DNA of 64,000 bases from Jackrogersella multiformis (Eukaryota > Ascomycota > Sordariomycetes > Xylariales > Hypoxylaceae), in assembly GCA_902806575.1 (NCBI GenBank), contig CADCXD010000002.1, forward strand, positions 2,604,001 through 2,668,000, given 5' to 3'. This document shows, one piece after another, positions 50,395 to 61,279 of the stretch. The translations under genes were made by a program, and so were the position numbers. The number at the start of each line of letters is the position of its first letter. Position 1 is the stretch's first letter. The notes under the pieces are model-generated. The model made no database searches. It saw nothing but the letters and a program-made list of their open reading frames with translations, and was not told where the DNA came from.

Positions 50395-50880
50395 ATAAGT
50401 ACCTAATATAAGTAAGTACCTTATGTAATTACCCTAAGAACATTCCTACCTAGGTACTTATATACTAGGTACTTATATATTAATATACCTAGGTACATAG
50501 TAATTCCTATACTCTGGTAAGGTTTAGCTTACATACATAATACCTACATAAAGGTAAGGGCCATCTTGGTTACTAAAAGGTTACCTACCTAGGTACTTAC
50601 CAGCCTGCTATACCTACCTAGGTATTATAGTACTATGTATACACTAGTTAGGAAGCACAGGACGGTTAAGGAGGGTCCTTCCCGCTCTCCGCGGGCGTGG
50701 ACCATCCAGAAACAACGACACATCGCTGGAGAGTGGATTCCCACTAGTCGCAACTTGTATGCCGCTATTGTTCCCCTACCTGGTGTAGGTACCCTAGGTA
50801 GGTAGTACAACTTAGCCTACTATGTAGTACCTACCTACTTATGTACCTAGGTAGATACCTAGCTACCTAGCTACACTAGC
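50395..50880. repeat. Dense cluster of TACCTAGGTA palindromic elements
   Basis: Repeated TACCTAGGTA, TAGGTACTTA and TACCTACC units cover most of 50395-50640 and 50783-50880, interrupted by about 140 bp of ordinary sequence. This is the densest cluster of the family in the window. Confidence 0.8.
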
Positions 50881-51642
50881 AACTCTGACATACATATTAA
50901 CAATAACTACATTGTATCCACTTACATCCACTACATCTACATATCTCACCACGGGCCTTGCTAGTCTTGCATATCCTAAAAACAACTATGTATCGTCACT
51001 CTCTTGGTCACCCTCTTGCTTGCTGGTCTCGCTTTAACCCCGAAGAGGCCTAGCTTCACCTACTGAGCTAAAGGAGTGAAGCCCTCCGTTTCGTCACCAC
51101 CGGACGACAAGCTACGGTATTGACCGCCAATCTCCTAGTCGATCTTGGTTGTCCTAGCAGATTTACAACGTAGAGCTGGTAGGGGAAGGATATGTCTGTC
51201 TGTTCCAACAATGCTTGACCAGTTGGCACCGGTATTGCACACGTACAGTCCATGCAGCTAAAGCTTGCTCGAGTGACCGCCTATTGCTGTCAGTGGTCTA
51301 TGGACCTTGGGGGGGGGGAGGGCCGACTGACGTTTTCTTGGCTGGTGGTAACTGATGGCGTGTCGATCATTTCCAACAAGAGTCGCCTTGGGAGAACGGT
51401 TTAGAACGAGCGGAGTCTTTACCCGCCAACCTAGTGTACCTAGGTTGTCGACCCTCTACACTACTAGGTATTGCACTAAACCCTTAAGCAACCACAGCGA
51501 CTCCACCAGAGATCTCCATTGATGAACCTATCCTCTTCGTGACGAGCCGTGATGAGCCGTGACCTATTGGCGGTGCAGAGGCCACTAGTTCTGCTCTTTT
51601 CCGGCATGTTCGCGTTGGCTTACGATACATACTATGAGGTAG

Positions 51643-51686
51643 GTATGTATGTATGTATGTATGTATGTATGTACGTATGTACGTAC
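51643..51686. repeat. GTAT/GTAC microsatellite
   Basis: GTAT tetranucleotide units followed by a few GTAC variants. Confidence 0.9.
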
Positions 51687-53674
51687 TGATGAGCCATGCA
51701 GCAAGCACTACTACCTACCTGCGGTCCACGATAACCCTCATCCACCGCTGTTCCAGTCTCTAATGGCACCGAGCAGAGCAGCACCGGTGTCCTAAGGAGG
51801 TAGGTAGCCTGATCCCACCGACCTACCTATTTTCCTGTTTGCTAAGTAGGTCGCTTATGTCGTCTAGAATCTCCACGAAGGAGTGCGACCGCTAAATATA
51901 CCTCGGTAAGTAAAGAGCCTCGAATATGCACGGGGCGATTTGAGGCTGTACTATGTATAGACCAAAGTCAAATGAACATCTATCATCAATCTACCTACAA
52001 AGTACCGTACTCGTTAGTTTCGAGTGGATCCTTAGGTTATTCCGTCAGTCAGCTTCCTGGGCGGTTCCCGGTTGATACCTCAATGTTTCGCATGTCTCCT
52101 AAAGCTGCAGGTGTCAGACATCAGTAGGGCTGCTTAGCTCCTCAGCTCGTTAAGCCTTCGAACATTCGAAGAGCCATATGGCGATTCCTCGACAGACGCC
52201 CCTAGTCTCAAGATCCCATCATTCCCACAACCGACTGAAACTGTTTAAAAAAGGAATATGCTTCGGGGTATTCCTGGTTCATATTGCCCCCAAACTATGG
52301 GTTGTCAAGTATTAAGCCCTGCCGGTGCTTCAGTACCAACGCAAGCCTGGACATGGCCCCCCTGAACTCTTCTTCCTGCACCCCGGCTGGTCGTTCCAAA
52401 CTCCTCCCCATGTTAGCTCCACCCCTTCTCTAAAAGTTCTGCCCTGTCAGATTTTACAAGTCTGATGATAAGAGCGGGCATGGGAGCTTGGATTTCTCGT
52501 GCCGGGAGTCTGGAAAGAAGAGAAACCTCGAATAGGTAGACGCGGATTTACTCGTAGTGATTAGTCCATACTCGCATCCTGCCCTTAGACTATTCGGATT
52601 ACTTACATCTGCCATCATTGTTCTCCTCCCTTTCCTCTATTCCGAGAAACCAAAACTGCCGGAGTTGCTTCGCCAGCGGGCAAGTGGTGAGCTTACTGCA
52701 TCCGAAGCAATAGCTTCGCTGTCGGTGAATTGACGCAAGCACGGTGGAAACTACCAACTTTGGTTCTACCCGTTTATTTGGTCAAGTCTTCTTCTTTTAC
52801 CGTCCTACCTGTACGTATCCATCCCAAATAAGCACATACTATCTCCTTACGAGCACGACTGTACTGTTTGTCTGCCCATTCAGGCGCCAGTGCTCTAGCG
52901 TCGGTGGGCATTTGCCATTTATTGCTGCAGGGCTTCTGTCGGGGTGTTGAATGGTCCAGCTTGCTGCATCTCATAATATAATTGGCCACAACCACATTTT
53001 TGTATTCCTCAGTTCTCGTTGGGCAACAGCTAATATACATCCACTAATCCTCCAGCCGCCACATGTCTGAAAACATTTCCAAGAATATTCACTACTGCCA
53101 TTTGCTTCTACTTGAGTAACGACTTCTGGCTCGGATCTGGACTTCACTCCAAGACCTTGCGAGGACAGCCTGTGACTCAAGACTAGAGAAGCCTACCAAA
53201 ACTTCCGCATATATAGCTCGAGGATTGATCGAATATTCATCTAGAGCTAGGAGTCACTTAAATATCATTATAGTATAAACGCCTTGGACTCTTAAGGATA
53301 ACTTCGACATTCCCGGTCTATTATATTTGCTTGCGCAATCCTCTTGGTAACGGGCGTTGATAGAAGGCGAGCCATCACCATCTTCAGAACTTCCCACACC
53401 CAAATTCTCTTCACAATCTGTCGTCGTGGCGGTCCAAACTCTCAACGTCCGCCAACCCTCCCAGCAGCCGTCTACCCGCACGACCAGCAACGGGGACGTG
53501 GGGTCTCACCCAAATCGCCTAAGCAGCACTGAGCAAGCGGACGGCGAGTCTGGTGGGGTAAGACTAGACGGTCACGAAACAAGAGTGGAAATCAAGCGGT
53601 ATCAATTCGCGTCTGGTAGAGGCGGTCAATGTCTGGGTCCTCTGGACCACCTGCGAGTAGGGGAACCGGATCCG

Positions 53675-55429
53675 ATGTCGCAGAGGGAACCTGCGTCACG
53701 ATCTACCTCACCTCGGACCTCCAGGTCTCCTCCAGCAGGCGCGAGCACATCGCCAAATCTACATGAGATAGACCCTCGACGGTCCAGCAGTCATCAAGTC
53801 GGCAGCGGGCCATTGGAGGCCAGTGGTATTCCCCGAACCAATGGAGACCTGACTCAGTCGTTACCCCAGAGGGGCTTTGGTGTGCGGAATATTTTGAACC
53901 CGGCAGAAACACAGCCATCGCCGACTGGAACTACTTCTTCAGCAGCCTCTGGACTGTCCAGTGGCCATCCTCTACACCCGAGTCCGAATTTGCAAGGCTC
54001 CGCGTACGAATCCAGCCCAACCGGCTCGCGGCCCCCCATGTTCCAGGGACATGGTATGCCGAATCAGCAGCAGGCAAATCCAATGGCTGGCGGTGGTCAA
54101 CCTCCGCTGGGTCAATCGCCAGGTGACCGAGGTTCGCCTGCATCAATCCAATCTCATCAATCCCATCATTCTATAGGGAATCGGCGAATCTTGACGCCCA
54201 GGTCGCCTCGAGTCAGTGGCCCAGGATACATGCCGCCAGCTCAAGCGATACACGCCCCCCATCATCATTACTATCCAGGTCCTCACTCCGCGCCAAATCG
54301 AGGCTTTCCGGCCGAGCCTCCAACACCGGGGCATCATCACGCTCAGTCGCCACGAATCGGCGGACCCCAGCCTTTGGCACCTCAATTCGGGAGGGTTCAC
54401 CACTCTGGAGTTGGTCCTTCGACTACTCTAGCTCCACTAACCACGCCGCCGCCTCGACCACTCTCTCACCCGATCGTTAGCCAGTTCCATCCTCCAGGGC
54501 AGGAGCCGCAACAACCTCATGGAGGCTCTGGCCACCAAATGAGACCCCATTCTTATGGACCGAGTCCACCGTATGCGACAGGCGTTCCATCCGGGAACCG
54601 AGGTTTTCCGTCTTCTCTCCCAATGGCGGATTCGAGGTGGCCAGGCATGCTTGGAGGTGCAGGGCAGGCGGGTCCGTCGGGCATCCGAGGCATGGTAGGA
54701 GTGGATGGACATGCAGCGATGAATGTTGGTGGCGAACCATTAATTGTGCCATTAGACATGTATAATGGATCAAAACAAGCTGACGAAAAGCGTCAGCGAA
54801 ATGCAGGTGCTTCTGCGCGGTTTCGAGCCAGGAAAAAGGACAAGGAAATACAACAAGGAATACGGATACAGGAGCTAGAGAGCCAGAATCGCGAGCTGCT
54901 CAAGCGGCAACAAGAGGCAGAGGGCGAGCGAGATAGATATCGAAGCGACCGAGATCGACTTCGCGATATCGTTTACCGAACTCCCGGGATCAGCGACTTC
55001 GCCTACCAAGGACCTCCGAGTCCTATGTCGACCAGGAGCGGCGGATCTTTCGCAGAAAGAAGCCCCCTCGGCTCTAATCCGCCTTCGCTGCCGATGCCAT
55101 CTTACGGGGCTGCCGATCCAGTAACGGGCGAGAGAGCGGCAAGACGACGCCGAACAGACCCTCAGCTAGACTACAGTCCGTCCTACGGCGTGCCTCAAGC
55201 TGGTTTACCGTCGCTATCCCAACCGACCCATACTCCTCTATCCCAGCCGGGAACTCCTTCGGCCATGGCTCGAACCTCGCGATTACCCCCTCTACGACTA
55301 GATCAGCCGGCCGGGACGCCGAGCACTGGGCCGTCCACCTCGAGCACCCCCGTGCAAAGCTTCGCACCATATAAGCGGGAGCCGTACGAGACAGGTTGGG
55401 CGACACGACCTGACCAAGGCCAGCGCTAA
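53675..55429 (+). CDS. bZIP transcription factor
   Basis: From the first in-frame ATG (53675, MSQREPASRSTS) the product is 584 aa. The same frame is open back to 53351 without an ATG, so an upstream exon is possible. Most of the protein is low-complexity Pro/Ser/Gly/His/Gln (including PRSPRVSGPGYMPP and HHHYYPGPHS). The bZIP domain starts at about residue 369: basic region DEKRQRNAGASARFRARKKD, followed by a leucine-zipper-like coiled coil (IQELESQNRELLKRQQEAEG). The NAxxSARFR core is of the Cys3/ATF4-like type seen in several fungal sulfur, amino-acid and stress regulators; I do not name the ortholog. The zipper is followed by RDIVYRTPGISD and a disordered tail. It should act in the nucleus as a dimer. 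Confidence 0.85.
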   Translation: MSQREPASRSTSPRTSRSPPAGASTSPNLHEIDPRRSSSHQVGSGPLEASGIPRTNGDLTQSLPQRGFGVRNILNPAETQPSPTGTTSSAASGLSSGHPLHPSPNLQGSAYESSPTGSRPPMFQGHGMPNQQQANPMAGGGQPPLGQSPGDRGSPASIQSHQSHHSIGNRRILTPRSPRVSGPGYMPPAQAIHAPHHHYYPGPHSAPNRGFPAEPPTPGHHHAQSPRIGGPQPLAPQFGRVHHSGVGPSTTLAPLTTPPPRPLSHPIVSQFHPPGQEPQQPHGGSGHQMRPHSYGPSPPYATGVPSGNRGFPSSLPMADSRWPGMLGGAGQAGPSGIRGMVGVDGHAAMNVGGEPLIVPLDMYNGSKQADEKRQRNAGASARFRARKKDKEIQQGIRIQELESQNRELLKRQQEAEGERDRYRSDRDRLRDIVYRTPGISDFAYQGPPSPMSTRSGGSFAERSPLGSNPPSLPMPSYGAADPVTGERAARRRRTDPQLDYSPSYGVPQAGLPSLSQPTHTPLSQPGTPSAMARTSRLPPLRLDQPAGTPSTGPSTSSTPVQSFAPYKREPYETGWATRPDQGQR

Positions 55430-58400
55430 GTGCGAAGCCTCAAGCTCGAAGATTCCTCTCCTCCACTGCTCTACTTTCGTTTTATGAAGCAAATACTTTA
55501 CTATATACTCAGGTTTAATATATTAACTCCTCGCACCAGCGGCGATACAGGGAGCCCAAGGGTCCTACATATCATTCGAGCATTGGACAAAAACGGTCAT
55601 TAGAGATTTTTCGCATAGTTCGGGCAACCGACATTTCGGACGGGAAGGAAAAAGCTTCACATTGTTGCTTTACATGGTTAGGTGTCAGGAACGAATCCAG
55701 TTTGTCTTTACCAGTCACAGGTTTACGAGTCCCCAGTACCGAGCTGTGCACCAAATGCCCTCTCCTCCGTCCTACCTTTCCTTTGTCCCAATCTACTCGC
55801 GACGTACACGGATTTATTGTTTTATGGTTTTGCTGGGAATCGGGTCTTGGAGCTTACGGTTTATATATATCTATCTAAGGGTTTTGGGGTTTACGGTCCA
55901 GGCTGAGCAGGAGTTACGGTGTCATTTTTGTTGTTTTGGGCGGCTTTTATTCGATACCAGATTGCGCATTGCCAGACTGCAGAAACTATCTTGTATTCAT
56001 TCTATCATGGATACTCTAAATACCCAAACGATCTTGCCCTATACGAGTTGGTATATGACGAAGAGCAGATATGGGGAAGGTGCTATTTCTTTTGAGGAGG
56101 CCATTGTAGGCTTACTATTCCTACGCTATGGGAGGGGATGTCTATACGATGGAGTCCAAAATTCCGGGGAGAGAAAGACGGGTGTTAGCGATCTGAATGT
56201 GTCGTGGAAAAGAAACGGTACATAATCACGTCGTTTCCTACTTTGGGATAAAGGGGGGAGGGGTGAGGAGGGCGAATTGGGATCTCACAGCAAGCGGCTA
56301 AACTAGAGGATAAAACAACCAGGCCAGCAAGGCCCAACCAGAGAATCCAAATAAAGCCAAATCCAGCATCGAAACAACCTCGCGCTGTGACACGAGACGG
56401 GCTTTGCCGAAGCAGAGAGATTTTGAAATGCTGTAGAGACGCAGAAGGGGCTTCTCCGCATGGGACGCGAGACTAGGTAGGATCCGGAGCCGTATGAAGT
56501 AGGGATAGGGAGTAAACAAACCAATGCATGTAACCCTATAAAAACCACCTACCCTAGGTACTTAATGGCTACCAGCGGACGGCCACTGAGTCGCAGACCT
56601 GCCTGGCTACGCCCGTTCCAGATCTCGATAACTCCTGTTGGCCGACGAGGTAGGGTCGTAGTATCTAACTATGTGCTTACACTACATTTACCATTTCCTA
56701 CTCTGCCTCGGCGCCATCTCTCCAGTCACGACTACGAAGTTCCCCAGCCAACACGTACGTGCATGAGGAGCTGCGTGCCGTGATAGGACGTACCGAGAAT
56801 GAGATGGGGGAAACTAGCTAGGGGGGGAGGGAGGACGGGGGTTGGCTACTATTATTACCATTTACTGTATTGTATGTTATTTCTTGGAGCGCGTCAGCCC
56901 AATCCCCAGATGGCGATCTGCCTCTCTGTACGTTTGCCTTACCTACATGGGCATAGGCATGTATACGTCAGCGTGAGGCCGTCGGTATCGCTGCCGAGAG
57001 CACGTACATACATCAAATCCGCGTCATTCTATATATGCATACTGCGTCTGCGTGTCTCGCCGCTTGGCCAAACTCTATTCGAACGAACGAACCGCTTTCT
57101 TTCCTTCCCTTCCCTCCCTCCCAGCCCTCCTGTCTGTCGTCTGACAACGCTGCCTGCGCCGCGCCCGCAATGGGATGGAACTACCCGGGTAACCCTCCTT
57201 CGCATCGTGTCTGGCGCCCAATGGGTGGCGGCGCTGCATATATAGCTACGTAGATATGTAGGTATGTTTATGTAGAGGATATATTTATTTGCAGATCAGG
57301 GTTCGGGCTTGAAGGTAGGCCACATGGCAAGGCCTCTCCGCCGCTTTGAGGGTAGGTAGGCTGGGCGAAAGGTTGGTACGTAGGTAGCACTGCAGCGTGT
57401 TCCTGCTAGATAGGCTAGTGATTTTCATATGCTTCTGATGCTCGTCTCTTCTCGTCTCGTCTCCCCTCTATGAGTCATCAGATGTTCTCCTCGAGGTCTC
57501 TGTTTCTATGTACCTAGTGTAGGTATGTATGTATGTCTCAGTGTATGTGATGTAGCCTCGCCCGCTATGGGTAGGTATGCTGAAGATATGATGATTCACC
57601 TACAGGTGAAACAGCTGTCACCCATCCACGGCTACGTAGTTACGGGGCCCCGTCTCCCTAACCCGTCACCAAGCAGCAGAGAGCAGAGCACGGCCGGAAA
57701 CGGCAACGATAGGCCCCAGTGCCAAAAGTGCTAACCCAGTCGAGATCAGCGAGTGCCGGAGCTTTTTTTTGGGGCGAATTAGAAGTTGGGGCCACGGCTA
57801 TAGGGAGACCCAAATCTTAGCATACGGATCCGCTAATCTTCAGCTCAGGGGGCCAAACCGGCACGCGCGCACACTCTCTGCGTCCGAATTTGCTTCGCCA
57901 TCTAAACTTACCCAACTTACCCAGATCTAGTCTACCTATGTATTCTCTATTATGCCGTGAAGAAACATTGGCTGCGATGTCTGGTCTGTCTGGTTTAGTC
58001 CGCGTCGGTCCGATTAGATAATACGTTACCTGCCCCTATTTATCTAATATACATGAATTGAAACCGCCTTTTGAACCTCGGATCGTTTGATGTAAAACAT
58101 AAACATATGAAAAAGAGAGTAGATTCATATTCCGCGGCCGCTACCGATGAATACCTACTCCCTTCGCCGCTATGTGCGCAAGCGGGGCGCCCCGTCGGTG
58201 TCTGGAAGAGTTATGTAGGATTCACGAGGCCCCAATTCGCACCCGATACCGACCGCTGAGGAGCGATTTGTGGTCACAATGATATTCTAAACCTACAGCC
58301 TTCGTCGTTTAAAGTTCCCATTTTCCCTCGTGACGAAAGGGGGAGCATCGCGGGAAACCCGCGGCGACATATCGGCCGCCTTTCTTGCGTCGCTCTGGGT

Positions 58401-61279
58401 CATACGTAACGTGTCTAGCAGACTGCAGAAGGCAGAATAGTTCCCTTCTGGCCCTTCACGTCAATCTTTTCTCCTCACTTTCCCTCGCCTCTATCACCCC
58501 ACGAATATTCCCCGAGCTCTTGGCTTCTACACCGCAAGTTCGATATCGACGGCAGAGCGTCCCTACGAATGTACCGGCAGCGCCGGTGGTTAGGCAGCAA
58601 TTACTCGACGCCGTTGGTCTGCCGGCAGGCTGCCCGTTATATTGGCATATGCGCAGCGGAGGCTAAGGATAGGCGAAATACCTCCCCCCAAGGGGGCAGG
58701 CGGATGGCGGGAGGCTCAGAGATGATCTGAGAATTGGTGATCACACGTCACATAGATATGAGACGTACCAAACATCGCCCCAGGAAAGCATGGAGATCGA
58801 CGAAGGCTGCAATATGATACCTCGGTGACGGCGGCACGTCCCGTGCTGCTGCGAGCCGTTCTGTCGGCAGGCAAGCTACGTAGCGTGGTGAGATTGTTGG
58901 TTATGACGGACGGTACCGTGCCAGCGAATAGAGTGGTGTCTAACGCCTGCACGAAAACGAGGATCGACGTGCCCGTCAGTCAGTACGACTTCATGTCGAG
59001 CAGGGGCAGGGTTGTATGGTCACCAGCGCTTGGTGCGGCTCACGGCAACCGCCTACAATACCGTGTACCAGTTTTCCAGTCCATAATCCATGACGCACAT
59101 CTCGATGTATCAGTACCGCCTCGATCTCCCCATATGAAGTACATACTCGACCACCCCCTGGCATTCCAATTTCCTCGGGGCCGGCCTCCCGATCTCACAG
59201 TGTCCCTTGTCCCCAACGAGATGGTTGGTCGACTCGTAGATGTGATAACCGTAGATTACTTTACTGGGTACCCTAGGTAGGTATAGATTCTGGCCTGTAG
59301 GCGCCAGAAACTTGCTCCAACAACGGCCCGGCAGGCATTCCACGCGTGTATGTGGGGATAAGCTTCGCCACCATGAGGCCGAGATATTATCTATAGGCAA
59401 TTCACATCCTTAGCGCTGACGATATCATTTAAAGGAGTGTGATGGCACTAGTCGTGCTTCTAGCCCCCCTGGATTATTTGAGAGACTAGCGAGTATCCTT
59501 AGGTAAGTGGCTATAGGAATCAAACTACCTAGACGTAGGCTTCTCAAAAGGGGAAGCAAATACGAGATTGGCCGCCTACTCCAATACATGATATATTAGT
59601 TATGCTCTAACCTAGGTTCTTCTACAAAGTCACGTTTATCTTCACCCCGAATGTTAAAATAGCCAACTCAGCTTCACTTCTTGGCACCTAGCCTACCTGA
59701 GTAGGTGTCTCTGCTCGGTGCTATGTATATACTATTACAAGAAGTAAACTTTGTATACTGTGTACTTGAGTATGGATGGTAGAGCAAGAACTAATGTTGA
59801 GAAGGGCTGTTCTCGGAAGGCTACGGAGAAAAGATTTATACATGAGGTATTACTATCAAGTGCAGGCTGTGCCAAAATCCATTATTATCTCCACCCAAAA
59901 CTGCAACAGGCCCCATAGTACGCACGACACGTTAGACGTAATCAATATACTCGATGGCGTTGTAGGAATGACATGTCTTATTATAAAGTTGCCGAAGCTT
60001 ATAGTAGAGAGCTCTAATATTGGTCCTTAAAGTAAACTCCATACGTCCACTCATCGAATCGTCCAATCTAAAGGTACGGTAGAAGTATCTTAAACCACGG
60101 TATTATGAGGTCTATATACTCAATAAGGCCTGAAAATACAAATATCTGCCTAGGTAGTTTTGTGGTATAATCTTTGCAATAGAAACCCTTTTTTGATCTA
60201 GAATTATGCGTAGTAAGCACATTATGAATAGACAATGCTGTGTGGTTATATAACTGTTATGAAGCATATATACGTAAACAATTACTAAATTATGTCTGAA
60301 AATGAACTGCTTAAACAAAAAAAATTTGTTTAATAGGCTAGTGTGTCCACCATAGCGTTGACGTCGGCATCTGGGAAGGGTTGTTAGAAGGCGACGCCGC
60401 GACAGCAGGATCCGTGATATCTCGTTAGGAAGGAAATATATAATTTACCACGAAATTTGTATTATGAAACCTGGGTAGGTACCTAAGGTATCTACACTAT
60501 GATATCTCAAATAACGACCATATAATATCGTAGTTTAGGTTAAGAAAAGATTTTATACTATGCCTTCAGGTTAAACGTTCCGACACTTAAGAAAGTAGCG
60601 GCCTTCAATTATTTACCTAGTATTTACACCCCTTACACATAACTTTAAGGAGAGAAACAGCCCCTATTATTTTCGCACGCCTAGGTAATACAAGCCTCAC
60701 ATGTACGACTATCATAAAGGATAAAAACTGAAAAGTAGCAACTGGAACGGTGCTTAAAGATTTAACACACTACGGATATTCCTAACCTAGGTTAGTAACT
60801 TCCCTCTCGTCCTATGTACACCATATCCTCATAGTCTAGGTAATCAGAAGTAGAAACACTGAGAAAATGGTATAATATATATGAAAATACATATAACTAA
60901 GCTTCTTATGCGGTATCTCATTATTCCTGGACCCGTGATATGCGTTGCTTGAGAGCCGAACAAAGGAGACCTTCTCAACATAACAGTAGAAACGCACGCA
61001 CGCGCGCACACAAAAAAAACATTGTATACTTCGAAGGTATTAAACCAGCGCCAACGTAGAACTCCCTAGTCCGTACCCCTAAGTCAAACGTCAAACCCAC
61101 CAGCAAGGTAGCGCGCGCAGATTATTCCCTCTAGATTCCAACGCCAGCTCAGCCGGAGAGTTGAATTCCTAGTATACTAAAGAAAAGACCCCTTATATAC
61201 GTATGTGTGTGCTCCGTAGATTATACCCGATCCATCACCGCGTTGTCCTGTCGTGTGGTCTAGGTTCGTTGCCAAAGAG
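55430..61279. other. Third gene desert
   Basis: No gene is supported. A 187-codon frame at 55662-56225 starts with TTG and is probably 3' untranslated sequence of the bZIP gene. Palindromic TACCTAGG elements occur at 56549-56562, 59268-59283 and 60472-60492. A possible relic of a secreted-protein frame lies at 58994-58821 (-). The stretch 59400-60960 is AT-rich. Confidence 0.45.

Larger units (their letters stand above)
44654..53674. other. Second gene desert
   Basis: About 9 kb with no supported gene. The open frames are short, and I recognise no domain in any of them. Dense TACCTAGGTA-type palindromes occur at 47043-47054, 50166-50184, 50303-50312, 50395-50640 and 50783-50880, and microsatellites at 49726-49755 (CAGTACCAG units) and 51643-51686. 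The last about 1 kb (52600-53674) probably contains the promoter and 5' leader of the bZIP gene, since a frame is open without ATG from 53357. Confidence 0.5.

Noticed and set aside
51030..51077. A tRNA-like A-box on the minus strand (TAGCTCAGTAGGTGAAGC).
   Set aside because: No matching B-box, T-arm or acceptor pairing follows, so it is not an intact tRNA gene.
53357..53674. Extension of the bZIP protein to 690 aa from 53357.
   Set aside because: The codon at 53357 is TTG, with an in-frame TAA just upstream at 53348, so a normal start there is unlikely; the first ATG in frame is at 53675.
55662..56225. A 187-codon plus-strand frame downstream of the bZIP gene.
   Set aside because: It starts with TTG, has no recognisable domain, and lies where the 3' untranslated region of the bZIP gene is expected.
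58825..59280. A 151-codon plus-strand frame.
   Set aside because: It starts with GTG and shows no domain; part of it is the shadow of the possible minus-strand relic at 58821-58994.
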